Source: Duncaniella freteri (GTDB lineage Bacteria; Bacteroidota; Bacteroidia; Bacteroidales; Muribaculaceae). From it: DNA of 64,000 nucleotides. The stretch covers positions 372,001 through 436,000 of the forward strand of contig NZ_SJSA01000002.1 in assembly GCF_004766125.1 (NCBI RefSeq), written 5' to 3'. Of the stretch, positions 44,636-55,228 are shown one piece after another; the stretch's first letter is position 1; each line of letters opens with the position of its first letter. The notes under the pieces are model-generated. The model saw only the letters and a list, made by a program, of their open reading frames with translations, searched no databases and was not told where the DNA came from. Made by a program: the position numbers and the translations under genes.

Positions 44636-45219
44636 ATTGAAAGAGCCTGTTTTGCGAATTTATTTACATCTTCCACTGTGCCGTGCCACGGTATGGCTCC
44701 GAGCATGGCGAAACCTGCAAAGTTGTATTGCCGTATTTCTTCTATATTGTCGGGCGAGATGCCTCCGAGTGCTATCAGCGGAACAGATGCATGACTTAGT
44801 TTGGTCAGATCTTCGTGATTGAATGCTGAACGGTATCCCTGTTTGGATATGCTGTCGAATATAGGGCTGATTGTCACATATTCCATATCCTCGGCATCAT
44901 AGATCTCCTGTAGAGAATGGCATGAGCGAGACAGAGGTCCGTGGTACAAGGACGGAGCTGAAGGGCAACGGTGATTCAGATGCAGTCCGCCGAGATTGAA
45001 ATCATTTATGAGATCGAAATGTCCGTGGAGCACGATCCTGTTGTGGTATTTCTGATCGATGCTTTCTATGATCCATCGCATATCGGCCAGGGTCGAATCA
45101 GGGTGACGAAGATGCACGCGGTGCCACCCTGATTGCAGCAATGCCTCAACCTTGTGCCACTCGTTATCGACCGGGTCATGGGGAGTGACGGCTATCAATA
45201 GCATTGGATCAGCCCCCAT
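44629..45219 (-). CDS. TenI-like thiazole tautomerase (ThiE paralogue)
   Basis: A 196-residue ThiE-fold protein. It lacks the ThiE diphosphate-binding pattern: the equivalent of HLGKND is HLNHRCP. It has SRSCHSLQEIYDAEDMEY, where TenI has its catalytic histidine in a SVHS loop. TenI moves a double bond in the ThiG product to give the aromatic thiazole used by ThiE. It starts inside the thiS end (ATG at 45219) or at the ATG at 45204. Annotation as a second ThiE would be an alternative. Confidence 0.8.
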   Translation of the reverse strand: MGADPMLLIAVTPHDPVDNEWHKVEALLQSGWHRVHLRHPDSTLADMRWIIESIDQKYHNRIVLHGHFDLINDFNLGGLHLNHRCPSAPSLYHGPLSRSCHSLQEIYDAEDMEYVTISPIFDSISKQGYRSAFNHEDLTKLSHASVPLIALGGISPDNIEEIRQYNFAGFAMLGAIPWHGTVEDVNKFAKQALSIC

Positions 45220-45409
45220 AGAAAGCCTTTATTATTACAATTTTGTCACCGTCTTTAAGAGTGGTGCTCTCTCGCTTTGAAGCAGGTATTACGGTGCCGT
45301 TTAGGGCGGTTGCAATCCCTTGCGGTTTGATATCCTTTACTTCTAATGCCTGGAGCAGAGTGGCTCCTGAGGGGAGAGTGAGATTTATGTCATTGATTGT
45401 GACGTTCAT
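45209..45409 (-). CDS. thiS: Sulfur carrier protein ThiS
   Basis: A 66-residue ubiquitin-like protein ending in the required Gly-Gly (IIKAFYGG). The C-terminus must be adenylated by ThiF and thiocarboxylated before it donates sulfur to ThiG. No thiF gene is in this operon. It starts 8 bp after thiD and overlaps the TenI-like gene. Confidence 0.95.
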   Translation of the reverse strand: MNVTINDINLTLPSGATLLQALEVKDIKPQGIATALNGTVIPASKRESTTLKDGDKIVIIKAFYGG

Positions 45410-45417
45410 GTTTGGTG

Positions 45418-46245
45418 TTATTTTGGTCGGTTGGGATTGAAATTTTTCAGGCGTCTTGGGGCATAGAAATGGTTGACAGGACCATGCCCTCTTCCGGTGG
45501 TCACGAATGCTCCTGCTTCAAGGGCTCTGGATATATAGAATTTTGCGGCCCTTACTGCCTGCTCCAAGTCATATCCGAGTGCAAGATAAGATGCGATGGC
45601 TGATGAGAGTGTACACCCTGTTCCATGGGTGTTGACCGTATTCACAGCATCGGCACGAAGTTCTATCCCTGTATGCTTGTTTTCAAGGTAAAGGTAGTCG
45701 ATCTTAAAATCTTTTCGGTCGGAGTCTCCGCCTTTAAGCAGTACATTTCTGCACCCCATCTCCATAAGTATTTTGGCTTGGCGGTCAGGGTCTGTCTCTC
45801 TTGTCAGCACTTTAGCCTCACTCCTGTTGGGAGTTATGATTGTTGACAGAGGGAATATTCTTTTGACAATAAGGTCGATAGCTTCATCATCAAGAAGTTT
45901 TGAACCTGAAGTGGATACCATCACAGGATCTACAACAATGTTGTCAGGACGATATTGCTCTAATTTGTCGGCTACAGTTGATACAACATTGAGATTGCAC
46001 AGCATACCTGTCTTTATCGCCATAGGAGGTATGTCCTCCATGATCATGTCAATCTGGTCGGCGACTATGGCTCCTGTAGATGGCATTATTGAACGGACGC
46101 CGGTAGTGTTCTGGGCAGTAAGAGATGTTATTGCGGTCATTGCATAGCAGCCCAGGGCGGAGATGGTCTTTATGTCAGCCTGGATGCCGGCTCCTCCGGA
46201 TGGGTCGCTGCCTGCTATGGAAAGCACTGGGATATATTTTCTCAT
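45418..46245 (-). CDS. thiD: Hydroxymethylpyrimidine (phosphate) kinase ThiD
   Basis: A 275-residue ribokinase-fold protein. The start reads PVLSIAGSDPSGGAGIQADI and the phosphate-binding and base region reads AVNTVNTHGTGCTLSSAIA. It phosphorylates hydroxymethylpyrimidine twice. It is the first gene after the TPP riboswitch, so its expression and that of the six genes below it should fall when thiamine pyrophosphate is abundant. Confidence 0.96.
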   Translation of the reverse strand: MRKYIPVLSIAGSDPSGGAGIQADIKTISALGCYAMTAITSLTAQNTTGVRSIMPSTGAIVADQIDMIMEDIPPMAIKTGMLCNLNVVSTVADKLEQYRPDNIVVDPVMVSTSGSKLLDDEAIDLIVKRIFPLSTIITPNRSEAKVLTRETDPDRQAKILMEMGCRNVLLKGGDSDRKDFKIDYLYLENKHTGIELRADAVNTVNTHGTGCTLSSAIASYLALGYDLEQAVRAAKFYISRALEAGAFVTTGRGHGPVNHFYAPRRLKNFNPNRPK

Positions 46246-46316
46246 CGCTTGGATAGAATTTGTTATGTTTTGACAAAGCGATGATCCGTATATCTTACGG
46301 TCGTATTGGAATATGA

Positions 46317-46399
46317 GCCAATCCCTTCGGCGGTACTAACCGCATCAGGTTCAGAGGGTATTATCTCAGCCGTTCCACGATAGAATCCGGCACCCCTTT
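46317..46399 (-). promoter_or_regulatory. TPP (Thi-box) riboswitch
   Basis: On the minus strand the element starts GGGGTGCC, contains CTGAGAT, CCC and GAACCTGAT in the fixed order of the THI box, and ends ACCGCCGAAGGGA. It lies upstream of thiD. Downstream, short hairpins (ATTGG/CCAAT and CCGTA/TACGG) precede the thiD start without a T-run, so control is probably at translation initiation, or by a weak terminator. Confidence 0.95.
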
Positions 46400-46406
46400 G
46401 TCGCTG

Positions 46407-46414
46407 CAAAGTTA
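46407..46414 (-). promoter_or_regulatory. -7 promoter box of the thi operon
   Basis: The minus strand reads TAACTTTG with TTTTTG about 20 nt upstream. It ends about 8 nt before the riboswitch, so transcription starts at the aptamer's first bases. The -33 side overlaps the end of the MATE gene. Confidence 0.7.
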
Positions 46415-46428
46415 ACTCTTTATCCTAA

Positions 46429-47733
46429 TTATTCCAAAAAAATATCACGGCTTGCTCTTTTGCTTGCGAGATGGAGTATTATGCCGCGCGAAAGCAGGTA
46501 ACTTAGGAAGGCTATCCATAGACCGTCATTACCCATGTGGGGGAACAGGACGAAATAAAGGATGAAGTATATGGCTGTGGCTATAGCCATTGAAAGCAGC
46601 ATCTCTCGTGTCCGTGTGATGCCGATGTACACACCATCCCATGTGAAGGCTGCGAATCCGACTATCGGAATAAGTATCACCCAATGGAAATATTCTTTGG
46701 ATGCTTCTATCACTTCTGTGTCTCCGCTAAGAAGTGTCATGATCCGTTCTCCACATGTGAAGTACAGAACAGTGAATATCACAGAGACTACGGTTCCCCA
46801 CCATAGCAACGCTCTGATACTGTGGTCAAGCCGTTTTTTGTCTCGGGCTCCCAGACAATTGCCGCACAGGGATTCTCCGGCAAATGCAAAACCGTCCATG
46901 AAATAGGAGAAAAGTATGAAGAACTGCATTAGCAGGGTGTTCACTGCAAGAACTACAGTACCCTGTTGTGATCCTACCCTTGTGAACCATACTGTAACAG
47001 CTATAAGGCAACATGTGCGAAGGAATATGTCGGCATTCACCGAGAAAAATCTCTTTAGGGCTCCTTTCTGGATAGTTCTGCCGAATGACGGCATTGCAGG
47101 ATGATATTTCCTGTGAATGATGAGTATGAACGACAGTGCTCCGAGCCATTGTGCGGAAAGGGTCCCGAATGCTACACCCTCTATTTTTAGTCGGAATACG
47201 AATACAAGTATCAGGCTGACCAATATATTGGCTATGTTTATTATAAATGAGACCCACATCGGGGCCTTGGGGTTCTTTCTTCCTAATGCCCATCCTGAGA
47301 AAGTGTAGGTGCATAGCACTGCCGGGGCTCCCCATACCAATATGCGGAAATACCGCTCAGCCATATCCTTCACATTGCCGTCCACATCCATGACTGCAAA
47401 CGATAATTCTGCAAGGAGAGGGGAGAGCAATATTATGATTGCTGATGCGGAAAGAGCTACAAGTATTCCACGTGAAAGCACAAGATTGAGCTCATGCTCA
47501 TCCTGTGCTCCGTGGGCCTGTGCCGAAAGCCCGCTTGTGCCCATGCGAAGGAATGCGAAAAGCCAATAGACCATATTGAATATTGTGCCACCTACAGCGA
47601 TTGCTGCTATATAGGAGGCATCTCCCATATGCCCTACAATAGCCACGTCCATCAACGCCAACAATGGAGTAGTGATGTTGGTGATGATGGACGGAATGGC
47701 TAATGAAAGGATCTCTCTGTTGATACCTTTCAT
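46429..47733 (-). CDS. MATE-family efflux transporter (DinF/NorM type)
   Basis: A 434-residue protein with 12 predicted membrane helices in two homologous halves. Family-type segments are LSLAIPSIITNITTPLLALM at the start and GALKRFFSVNADIFLRTCCL at the start of the second half. It exports cationic drugs or metabolites using Na+ or H+. It starts 7 bp after the OPT gene, at the end of the lysC-lysA-OPT-MATE set. Substrate unknown. Confidence 0.92.
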   Translation of the reverse strand: MKGINREILSLAIPSIITNITTPLLALMDVAIVGHMGDASYIAAIAVGGTIFNMVYWLFAFLRMGTSGLSAQAHGAQDEHELNLVLSRGILVALSASAIIILLSPLLAELSFAVMDVDGNVKDMAERYFRILVWGAPAVLCTYTFSGWALGRKNPKAPMWVSFIINIANILVSLILVFVFRLKIEGVAFGTLSAQWLGALSFILIIHRKYHPAMPSFGRTIQKGALKRFFSVNADIFLRTCCLIAVTVWFTRVGSQQGTVVLAVNTLLMQFFILFSYFMDGFAFAGESLCGNCLGARDKKRLDHSIRALLWWGTVVSVIFTVLYFTCGERIMTLLSGDTEVIEASKEYFHWVILIPIVGFAAFTWDGVYIGITRTREMLLSMAIATAIYFILYFVLFPHMGNDGLWIAFLSYLLSRGIILHLASKRASRDIFLE

Positions 47734-47740
47734 ATTCAGA

Positions 47741-49732
47741 TTAATCCTTCAGTGCTTTGGCACGCATGGAATCCCATATCAGATAGATTATGAGAAGCGC
47801 GTAAACAGCAAGGCCGGTCCACTGTGTGGCGATGGCTGTCATAGGATTGGTGTATTCGAATCCAAGGAAGCGTGTCAGAGCTGCGAACACTCCGAAGAGG
47901 GCTCCGCCGGCTATAAGTCCGGAGGCGATTAGTGTGCCACGTTCGTTGCGTGCTGCATTGACTGCCTTGTCCTTGGATCGGCTACTAATGAACCATGCTA
48001 CGGCTCCGCCTACAAGAAGGGGAGTGTTGAGTTGCAGTGGAATGAACATTCCGAGGCAGAAAGCAAGGGCAGGCACACCAAGCCAGTTTAGGATGAGGGC
48101 AAGGATCGCTCCCACCATATATAGTATCCATGGTGTATCACCACCCATCATGAGTGGTTCGATCACTTTTGCCATTGCATTTGCCTGCGGTGCAACGAGT
48201 GCGTTCTCGCCAGTGAATCCGTACACTTGGTTGAGGAGAAGTATTACCCCCCCCACTGTGGCAGCCGATACAAGAGTGCCGAGGAATTTCCAGGATTCCT
48301 GTTTCTTGGGTGTGGAACCGAGCCAATATCCTACTTTGAGGTCGGTGACGAAGCCGCCAGCCATAGAGAGAGCTGTACATACTACACCGCCTATCACCAT
48401 GGATGCTGCGATGCCCGATGTGCCGTTGAGTCCTACAGCTACAAAGATGGCTGATGCAATGATAAGGGTCATGAGGGTCATGCCTGATACAGGGTTGGAG
48501 CCTACGATTGCAATTGCGTTGGCTGCAACTGTGGTGAACAGGAATGCTATCAATGTGACTACAATCCATGCCACAAGAGCCTGCCAGAATGTGTTGATGA
48601 CACCTGCCCAAAAGAACACAAACACAGCGATGAGCGCGATGGCGATGAAGAATACTATATGCTTCATGGATATGTCGGTCTGCCAGCGGATAGTTTTCTT
48701 TCCATCTGTGCCGCCTTTGAATTCGCGGGAGGCGAGTCCTACAGCTTCGCGTATGATGCCCCAGGATTTTACAATTCCGATGATTCCTGCCATTGCGATA
48801 CCGCCGATGCCTATGAGGCGGGCATAGTCACTGAATATTTCAACAGGACTAAGCGAGGTGATGTCTGCTGCTCCGTAGGTGCCTATCAATGGTATGATGA
48901 CCCACCATACGAAGATTGAGCCTGCAAAAATTATGAAGGAGTATTTGAGGCCAATTATGTATCCGAGTCCGAGTACAGCGGCAGTGGTGTTGCAGCTTAC
49001 CACAAGTTTGGTTTTCTCAGCGAGAGTCTGTCCCCACGATGTAACCATTGTGTTCAGGGTATTTGCCCAGAATCCGAATGTCTCCACCACATAGTCGTAT
49101 ATACCACCTATGAGTGATGCGAATATCAGGGTCTTAGCCTGTCCGGCATTGGCTGAGTCCTTTCCAAGTCCGCTTGCAAGCACTTGAGTTGTTGCTGTAG
49201 CTTCAGGGAAAGGATATTTGCCATGCATATCCTTTACGAAATATTTGCGGAAAGGAATGAAAAAGAGAATGCCAAGGATGCCTCCCAGCAGTGAACTGAG
49301 AAATATCTGGAAGAAGTTGACTGAAATGTCGGGATACTTTGCCTGAAGAATGTACAGTGCCGGGAGAGTGAAGATGGCTCCGGCGACAATAACACCGGAA
49401 CAGGCTCCGATGGACTGGATGATGACATTCTGTCCTAAAGGGTTCTTCTTTTTGAGCGCGCCGGAGAATCCTACTGCTATGATGGCAATGGGAATCGCGG
49501 CTTCAAACACTTGGCCCACTTTCAGCCCGAGGTATGCGGCTGCGGCACTGAAGATGATGGCAAGGATTAGTCCCATGCTGACCGAATATGGGGTCACCTC
49601 GGGATAGTCATGAGCAGGGTGCATTATCGGGCGATAATGCTCTCCTTCGCCAAGTTCACGAAATGCATTTTCCGGCATTTCTACGGGGTCGGCATCCTGA
49701 TACACGACCTCGTCAATCTGATTTTTCGACAT
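47741..49732 (-). CDS. OPT-family oligopeptide transporter
   Basis: A 663-residue membrane protein with about 14-16 predicted helices. The first helices carry VSMGLILAIIFSAAAAYLGL and an OPT-type AIPIAIIAVGFSGALKKKNP. A later helix carries ANAIAIVGSNPVSGMTLMTL. OPT proteins take up small peptides or, in some branches, metal chelates with protons. It sits 16 bp after lysA. Confidence 0.92.
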   Translation of the reverse strand: MSKNQIDEVVYQDADPVEMPENAFRELGEGEHYRPIMHPAHDYPEVTPYSVSMGLILAIIFSAAAAYLGLKVGQVFEAAIPIAIIAVGFSGALKKKNPLGQNVIIQSIGACSGVIVAGAIFTLPALYILQAKYPDISVNFFQIFLSSLLGGILGILFFIPFRKYFVKDMHGKYPFPEATATTQVLASGLGKDSANAGQAKTLIFASLIGGIYDYVVETFGFWANTLNTMVTSWGQTLAEKTKLVVSCNTTAAVLGLGYIIGLKYSFIIFAGSIFVWWVIIPLIGTYGAADITSLSPVEIFSDYARLIGIGGIAMAGIIGIVKSWGIIREAVGLASREFKGGTDGKKTIRWQTDISMKHIVFFIAIALIAVFVFFWAGVINTFWQALVAWIVVTLIAFLFTTVAANAIAIVGSNPVSGMTLMTLIIASAIFVAVGLNGTSGIAASMVIGGVVCTALSMAGGFVTDLKVGYWLGSTPKKQESWKFLGTLVSAATVGGVILLLNQVYGFTGENALVAPQANAMAKVIEPLMMGGDTPWILYMVGAILALILNWLGVPALAFCLGMFIPLQLNTPLLVGGAVAWFISSRSKDKAVNAARNERGTLIASGLIAGGALFGVFAALTRFLGFEYTNPMTAIATQWTGLAVYALLIIYLIWDSMRAKALKD

Positions 49733-49748
49733 GATATTAAGGTTAAGG

Positions 49749-50900
<1,152 letters not shown>

Positions 50901-50914
50901 ATAATTCGGTGCTG

Positions 50915-52234
50915 TTAATCGTTAAATAGCCGTTCGCTCAAGCGGTTTAGGGCTTTGATTTTGTCCTCCTTACGTATAAGGAACGAGATATTATAATTGG
51001 AGCCTCCGTAGGATATCATACGTACAGGAATATCAGCGAGTGCTTCTACTGCTCGGGCTTCGTATCCTGTGTTGGTCCATTCCATATTACCTACCACACA
51101 TACGATCACCATATCTTTGTCGATGGTGACGGTACCGAATTTCTGGAGTTCGTCGGCTATTTCAGGAAGGAAGCGTTCGGAGTCGATTGTAAGAGATACG
51201 CCCACTTCGCTTGTGGCTATCATGTCGATAGGAGTCTTGTATTTTTCGAATGTCTCGAACACTTTCGTAAGGAATCCGTATGCGAGGAGCATGCGAGAGC
51301 TTTTGATCTTGATGGCTACCACATTATCCTTGGCTGCTACAGCCTTGATGCTCGGGTCGGATATATTATTGTAGATGAGGGTTCCGTGAGCATCCGGGTC
51401 CATGGTATTGAGGAGGCGTACAGGTATGTTGTTGACCTTTGCGGGAAGTACGCAGGTGGGATGAAGTATCTTTGCTCCGAAATAAGCAAGTTCGGCAGCT
51501 TCCTCGTAATGTAGCTCGCTTACAGGATCGGTCTTTTCGACAAAACGTGGGTCGTTGTTGTGCATGCCATCAATGTCGGTCCATATTTCGATCTCGTCAG
51601 CTTCGATGGCGGCACCGATGAGCGATGCGGTGTAGTCGCTTCCTCCACGCTGTAGATTGTCGATCTCACCGGTTGAATTACGACATATGAATCCCTGTGT
51701 GACGAAGATGTCGGCATCCATATATTTGTCGAGCAACGGCTGGAGATGCAGTTGTATATGCTGCATATCGGGCTCGGAGTTCGCTCCTGTTTTCATGAAA
51801 TCAAGAGCCGGGAGTGATTCGGCATAGAGGCCGCGTTCGTTGAGCAGGATGGTCATCATAGCTACGCTCATGATTTCTCCTTGAGCGAGGATGATCTTTT
51901 CTTCGATTTCGCTGAATGACTCTCTTTGGGTGAATGAACGGATATAATTGAAGCAAGCCTTTATCTCCTTTAGGGCTCGTTCGCGGCTTTCATGTTTGTC
52001 GTACAGAGATGAGAGTGTCTTAAGATATTTTGACTCAAGGAGATTGATTGTCTCCTTGGCTCCATTGATATTACGTTTATAAAGGTATCCGGCTATCTCT
52101 ACGAGTGTGTTTGTCGTTCCTGCCATAGCAGACAGTACTATGATGTTTTTGCCTCGGGTGCTCACGAGGTCAGCGACGTGGCGAATTCTCTCGGCAGAGC
52201 CAACTGATGTGCCACCAAATTTTAAAACTTTCAT
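50915..52234 (-). CDS. lysC: Aspartate kinase
   Basis: A 439-residue enzyme with the kinase start KVLKFGGTSVGSAERIRHV and the aspartate and ATP segments FVTQGFICRNSTGEIDNLQR and GGSDYTASLIGAAIEADEIE. Two ACT domains at the C-terminus (from about residue 300) allow feedback control, usually by lysine. It phosphorylates aspartate, the first step to lysine, methionine, threonine and diaminopimelate. It leads the operon, from a TAACTTTG promoter upstream. Confidence 0.95.
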   Translation of the reverse strand: MKVLKFGGTSVGSAERIRHVADLVSTRGKNIIVLSAMAGTTNTLVEIAGYLYKRNINGAKETINLLESKYLKTLSSLYDKHESRERALKEIKACFNYIRSFTQRESFSEIEEKIILAQGEIMSVAMMTILLNERGLYAESLPALDFMKTGANSEPDMQHIQLHLQPLLDKYMDADIFVTQGFICRNSTGEIDNLQRGGSDYTASLIGAAIEADEIEIWTDIDGMHNNDPRFVEKTDPVSELHYEEAAELAYFGAKILHPTCVLPAKVNNIPVRLLNTMDPDAHGTLIYNNISDPSIKAVAAKDNVVAIKIKSSRMLLAYGFLTKVFETFEKYKTPIDMIATSEVGVSLTIDSERFLPEIADELQKFGTVTIDKDMVIVCVVGNMEWTNTGYEARAVEALADIPVRMISYGGSNYNISFLIRKEDKIKALNRLSERLFND

Positions 52235-52278
52235 CCTTTGTACAATCTTATATCGTGATAAATATTGGAAATTTGCTC

Positions 52279-52286
52279 CAAAGTTA
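52279..52286 (-). promoter_or_regulatory. -7 promoter box of the lysC operon
   Basis: The minus strand reads TAACTTTG about 45 bp before the lysC ATG. Confidence 0.55.
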
Positions 52287-52321
52287 ATATAAAATGTTGA
52301 ATTTTGTTGTTTTTTGTCAAT

Positions 52322-54385
52322 TTATTTTGATGACATACGTTTCAGAAGATTGTAAGACGGCACAATGCCAAGACCTCCTGCGCGACTCAGGTCGGCAAAT
52401 GCCGCATCTTTGTTGCCAAGTGACAGGAACACATAGCCTCGATTGTAATATGCCTCACCGAAATCCGGCTTTAGTTCAATAGCTTTGTTGAAACATTGTA
52501 GAGCTGACGTGTGGTCACCTTCTCCAGCCAGCATCACACCTTTGTTATAATAGGCGATCGGCATTGAAGGGGAAAGTCTTATCACAGAATCGATGTCGGC
52601 AATAGCTGCACGCAGTTGTCCGGCATGGGGAAGTGCTATGCCTTGTATCTTCGGAGCGTGTTGCTCTCCGATATTGTTCGACAGCTTAGTGTTTAGGTAG
52701 CGTGCATTGGCTCGTATGAGGTACGCGAGCGTGAAATCTGGAGTTAGTGAAATGGCTTTGTCAAGATCCGCGATTGCATGTTCGTAATCGCGTAGGGTCA
52801 TGTAATCCATGGCTCTGCCAAGATAATCAATGGCTCTCGGTTCGTGACCAGCGATATATGAATTGTAGTATTTTATAGAATTGAAATGATTCTGAGCGGT
52901 CTCCTCATCAGTCATTGATGGTTCATGGTTGGTGACCTGGAGCACGAAGCGTAACATGCGTGTGGAATTTATGTCATCCACCTCACGTATATAGTCGCCG
53001 CTCATTTTTAGCTCTGTTGGGGATGTATAGTAGGATATGGCGAATATAGGTTCCATTTCTATGGCTATATTGCGATCCTGTACTTTTCCTTTTATGCTTT
53101 TGTTGTTGAATATCTGTTCCGGAGATGAATTGTCCTGGATGGTTGTCAGAGTGGTGAAACGGCGTTTCACTTGTTCCTGGCTATAAGAGTTGTTGTCAGC
53201 AAGTTCTTCTTTGCTATTTGAGTCAGGATTATTTTCGATGGAATCGGCTGAGATATCTGCATTGGGAATTAGTGGAGATATCTGTACCCTGGTCTTTGCA
53301 AGGGCGAGCGACTTGTCATAATCAACCTTTGCGGATGTCATGTCACCTTTCCTTCGGTTGATGTCATATCTCATAAAGTAAGCGGCTGCAAAATCAGGGA
53401 ATGCGTCGATCACCTGATTTAGATCCTTGAGCGCAGAGTCGAAGTCCCCGATTTCGGCGAGCAGCATCGAACGGTTGTAGAGTGTTTTGTAGTCTTTGTC
53501 ATTCAGGGCAAGCACTGACGAGAAGTCGGCTATCGCTTTGTTGGTGTCATGGACTTCGGCTCGTAGAAGTCCACGGTTGAATAATGCTGTTGTATTGTGT
53601 GGCTCAAGCTGAAGAGCATAGTCGTAATCGGCAAATGCACCCTGAAAATCATCAGTCATGTATTTCAGGTAGGCTCTGTTTATGAAATATCCGGCATACT
53701 TTGGTTGCAGTTTTATGGCATGGTTCATATCTTCGAGTGCCGAGGCGTAATTTTTATCGGAATTGATGGCTATATCAGCCCTCATAAGATAGCCGTTGAT
53801 CGAGTTGCTGTTGATCTCCAGTGCTTTCTCGATATCAGAAAGGGCGGCTATGGTGTCCTTCTGTTCAAGCCGCAGGCGAGCACGGCCTATGTATCCTCCG
53901 TCAAAATTGGGGAATCTTTTCAGCAATGTCAGATAAGTCTCGGCTGCCCCATCAAGATCCTTGATGTCCTGTTGTGCCATTGCTTTGTTATAGAGAAGCC
54001 CACGGTTGTCGGGCAGCAGTGATAGGGCCTGGTCATAATCCTGGATTGCCTCCCGGTTTTTTCCCATGTTCTGACGAGCCACGCCTCGTACTTCCCATGC
54101 ATCCACTATGAAAGGGTTACGTTCTATGGCGAGTGTGGCATCCTTCTCTGCTCCCAGATAGTCATCAAGATTAAGTTTTGCTATCGATCTGAGAAAATAA
54201 GGCTTCGCAAGATAAGGCTTCACATCGATCACCTGATTGAAGTACTGGATGGATAGCACATAGTCTTCAAAATAGAGATTATTGGCTCCTATGCGCATCA
54301 CTTGATCAGTGTTGATCTGTGCTGAGGATAATAATGCGATGGCTTGAAATATTATAAACGGAACTGTCCGGAGTATTCTTTGCAT
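52322..54385 (-). CDS. Secreted TPR-repeat protein
   Basis: The start is placed at the ATG at 54385 because the longer frame from 54655 crosses the divergent promoter region. The 687-residue product has a signal peptide (VPFIIFQAIALLSSAQ). About fifteen tetratricopeptide repeats follow, for example FEDYVLSIQYFNQVID, SALKDLNQVIDAFPDFAAAY and SALQCFNKAIELKPDFGEAY. A central region (about 410-560) breaks the pattern. It is likely a periplasmic scaffold; partners unknown. It is divergent from the M15 peptidase gene. Confidence 0.85.
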   Translation of the reverse strand: MQRILRTVPFIIFQAIALLSSAQINTDQVMRIGANNLYFEDYVLSIQYFNQVIDVKPYLAKPYFLRSIAKLNLDDYLGAEKDATLAIERNPFIVDAWEVRGVARQNMGKNREAIQDYDQALSLLPDNRGLLYNKAMAQQDIKDLDGAAETYLTLLKRFPNFDGGYIGRARLRLEQKDTIAALSDIEKALEINSNSINGYLMRADIAINSDKNYASALEDMNHAIKLQPKYAGYFINRAYLKYMTDDFQGAFADYDYALQLEPHNTTALFNRGLLRAEVHDTNKAIADFSSVLALNDKDYKTLYNRSMLLAEIGDFDSALKDLNQVIDAFPDFAAAYFMRYDINRRKGDMTSAKVDYDKSLALAKTRVQISPLIPNADISADSIENNPDSNSKEELADNNSYSQEQVKRRFTTLTTIQDNSSPEQIFNNKSIKGKVQDRNIAIEMEPIFAISYYTSPTELKMSGDYIREVDDINSTRMLRFVLQVTNHEPSMTDEETAQNHFNSIKYYNSYIAGHEPRAIDYLGRAMDYMTLRDYEHAIADLDKAISLTPDFTLAYLIRANARYLNTKLSNNIGEQHAPKIQGIALPHAGQLRAAIADIDSVIRLSPSMPIAYYNKGVMLAGEGDHTSALQCFNKAIELKPDFGEAYYNRGYVFLSLGNKDAAFADLSRAGGLGIVPSYNLLKRMSSK

Positions 54386-54426
54386 TTTGATTGGTATCTT
54401 TATGTAGTGCGAACGTGTCGCGACTA

Positions 54427-54434
54427 CAAAAATA
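54427..54434 (-). promoter_or_regulatory. -7 promoter box of the TPR gene
   Basis: The minus strand reads TATTTTTG, 42 bp before the TPR start, which supports that start over the longer frame. Confidence 0.55.
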
Positions 54435-54476
54435 CAATTTTCACATGACACATCTATTTGTTTTAAGGTTTTTTCA

Positions 54477-54484
54477 TAATTTTG
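54477..54484 (+). promoter_or_regulatory. -7 promoter box of the M15 peptidase gene
   Basis: TAATTTTG ends 4 nt before the ATG at 54489, so a leaderless transcript is predicted, unless translation begins at the next Met (codon 11). Confidence 0.55.
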
Positions 54485-54488
54485 CGGC

Positions 54489-55160
54489 ATGAAAATTAGA
54501 CACATAATAACTTTGGGTATGCTTTTCCTCTCATCATTAGCTATCTGCGCCCAGGATATTGAGATGAAATTCCGGGAACTTGGTTTCATTGACATTTCAG
54601 AACTCAACCCTGATGTAAGGGTGGAATTGATGTATGCCGGAGACGATAATTTCACTGGTCAAGTTCTTTATGGAGGGCTCACGAGGGCATGGCTGCATCC
54701 CGATGCCGCGCGGGCTGTTGATAAAGCTCAGAAAAAATTGTCGGAGATCATGCCTGGATATCGTCTGCTTGTCAAGGATGCCGCGCGTCCGATGAGTGTG
54801 CAGAGGAGGATGTTCAATGCCGTTAAGGGAACATCTAAAGCTAACTATGTGGCTAATCCGGCAAAAGGTGGCGGGCTTCATAACTATGGGTTGGCTGTGG
54901 ATGTGACTATTGAGGATGCCCAAGGCAATGAACTTGACATGGGTACCCCTGTGGACCATTTGGGTCCTGAAGCTAACATTGACCGTGAGCCTCTGTTGGT
55001 CAAGAAGGGCGTAATGAGTGAATATGCCAGGCAGAACCGATTGTTGTTGCGTAAAGTCATGAAGGATGCAGGATTCAAGCCGTTACGCACCGAATGGTGG
55101 CACTTCAATCTTGTCAGCAAGGCTATCGCTCGTGAAAAGTATAAGCGTCTGGACTTTTGA
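54489..55160 (+). CDS. VanX/DdpX-like M15D D-Ala-D-Ala dipeptidase
   Basis: A 223-residue exported protein with a signal peptide ending near ICAQDIE. Zinc ligands and catalytic residues of M15D are in KDAARPMSVQRRMF, GGGLHNYGLAVDVTI and RTEWWHFNLV. It should hydrolyse D-Ala-D-Ala or a related cell-wall dipeptide in the periplasm. Because the family also has nutrient-recycling roles, vancomycin resistance should not be inferred. It is followed by a DUF4332 gene. Confidence 0.9.
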   Translation: MKIRHIITLGMLFLSSLAICAQDIEMKFRELGFIDISELNPDVRVELMYAGDDNFTGQVLYGGLTRAWLHPDAARAVDKAQKKLSEIMPGYRLLVKDAARPMSVQRRMFNAVKGTSKANYVANPAKGGGLHNYGLAVDVTIEDAQGNELDMGTPVDHLGPEANIDREPLLVKKGVMSEYARQNRLLLRKVMKDAGFKPLRTEWWHFNLVSKAIAREKYKRLDF

Positions 55161-55228
55161 ACCGTATGATCTGAATGGTTGTTATTTAGGTAATCCTGAT
55201 TGTGTCAGGCGAACTTAAATAGCGAAAT

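Noticed and set aside
54386..54655. A 90-residue N-terminal extension of the TPR protein
   Set aside because: It lacks a signal peptide at its own start and crosses the divergent promoter region, while the later Met is followed by a clear signal peptide.
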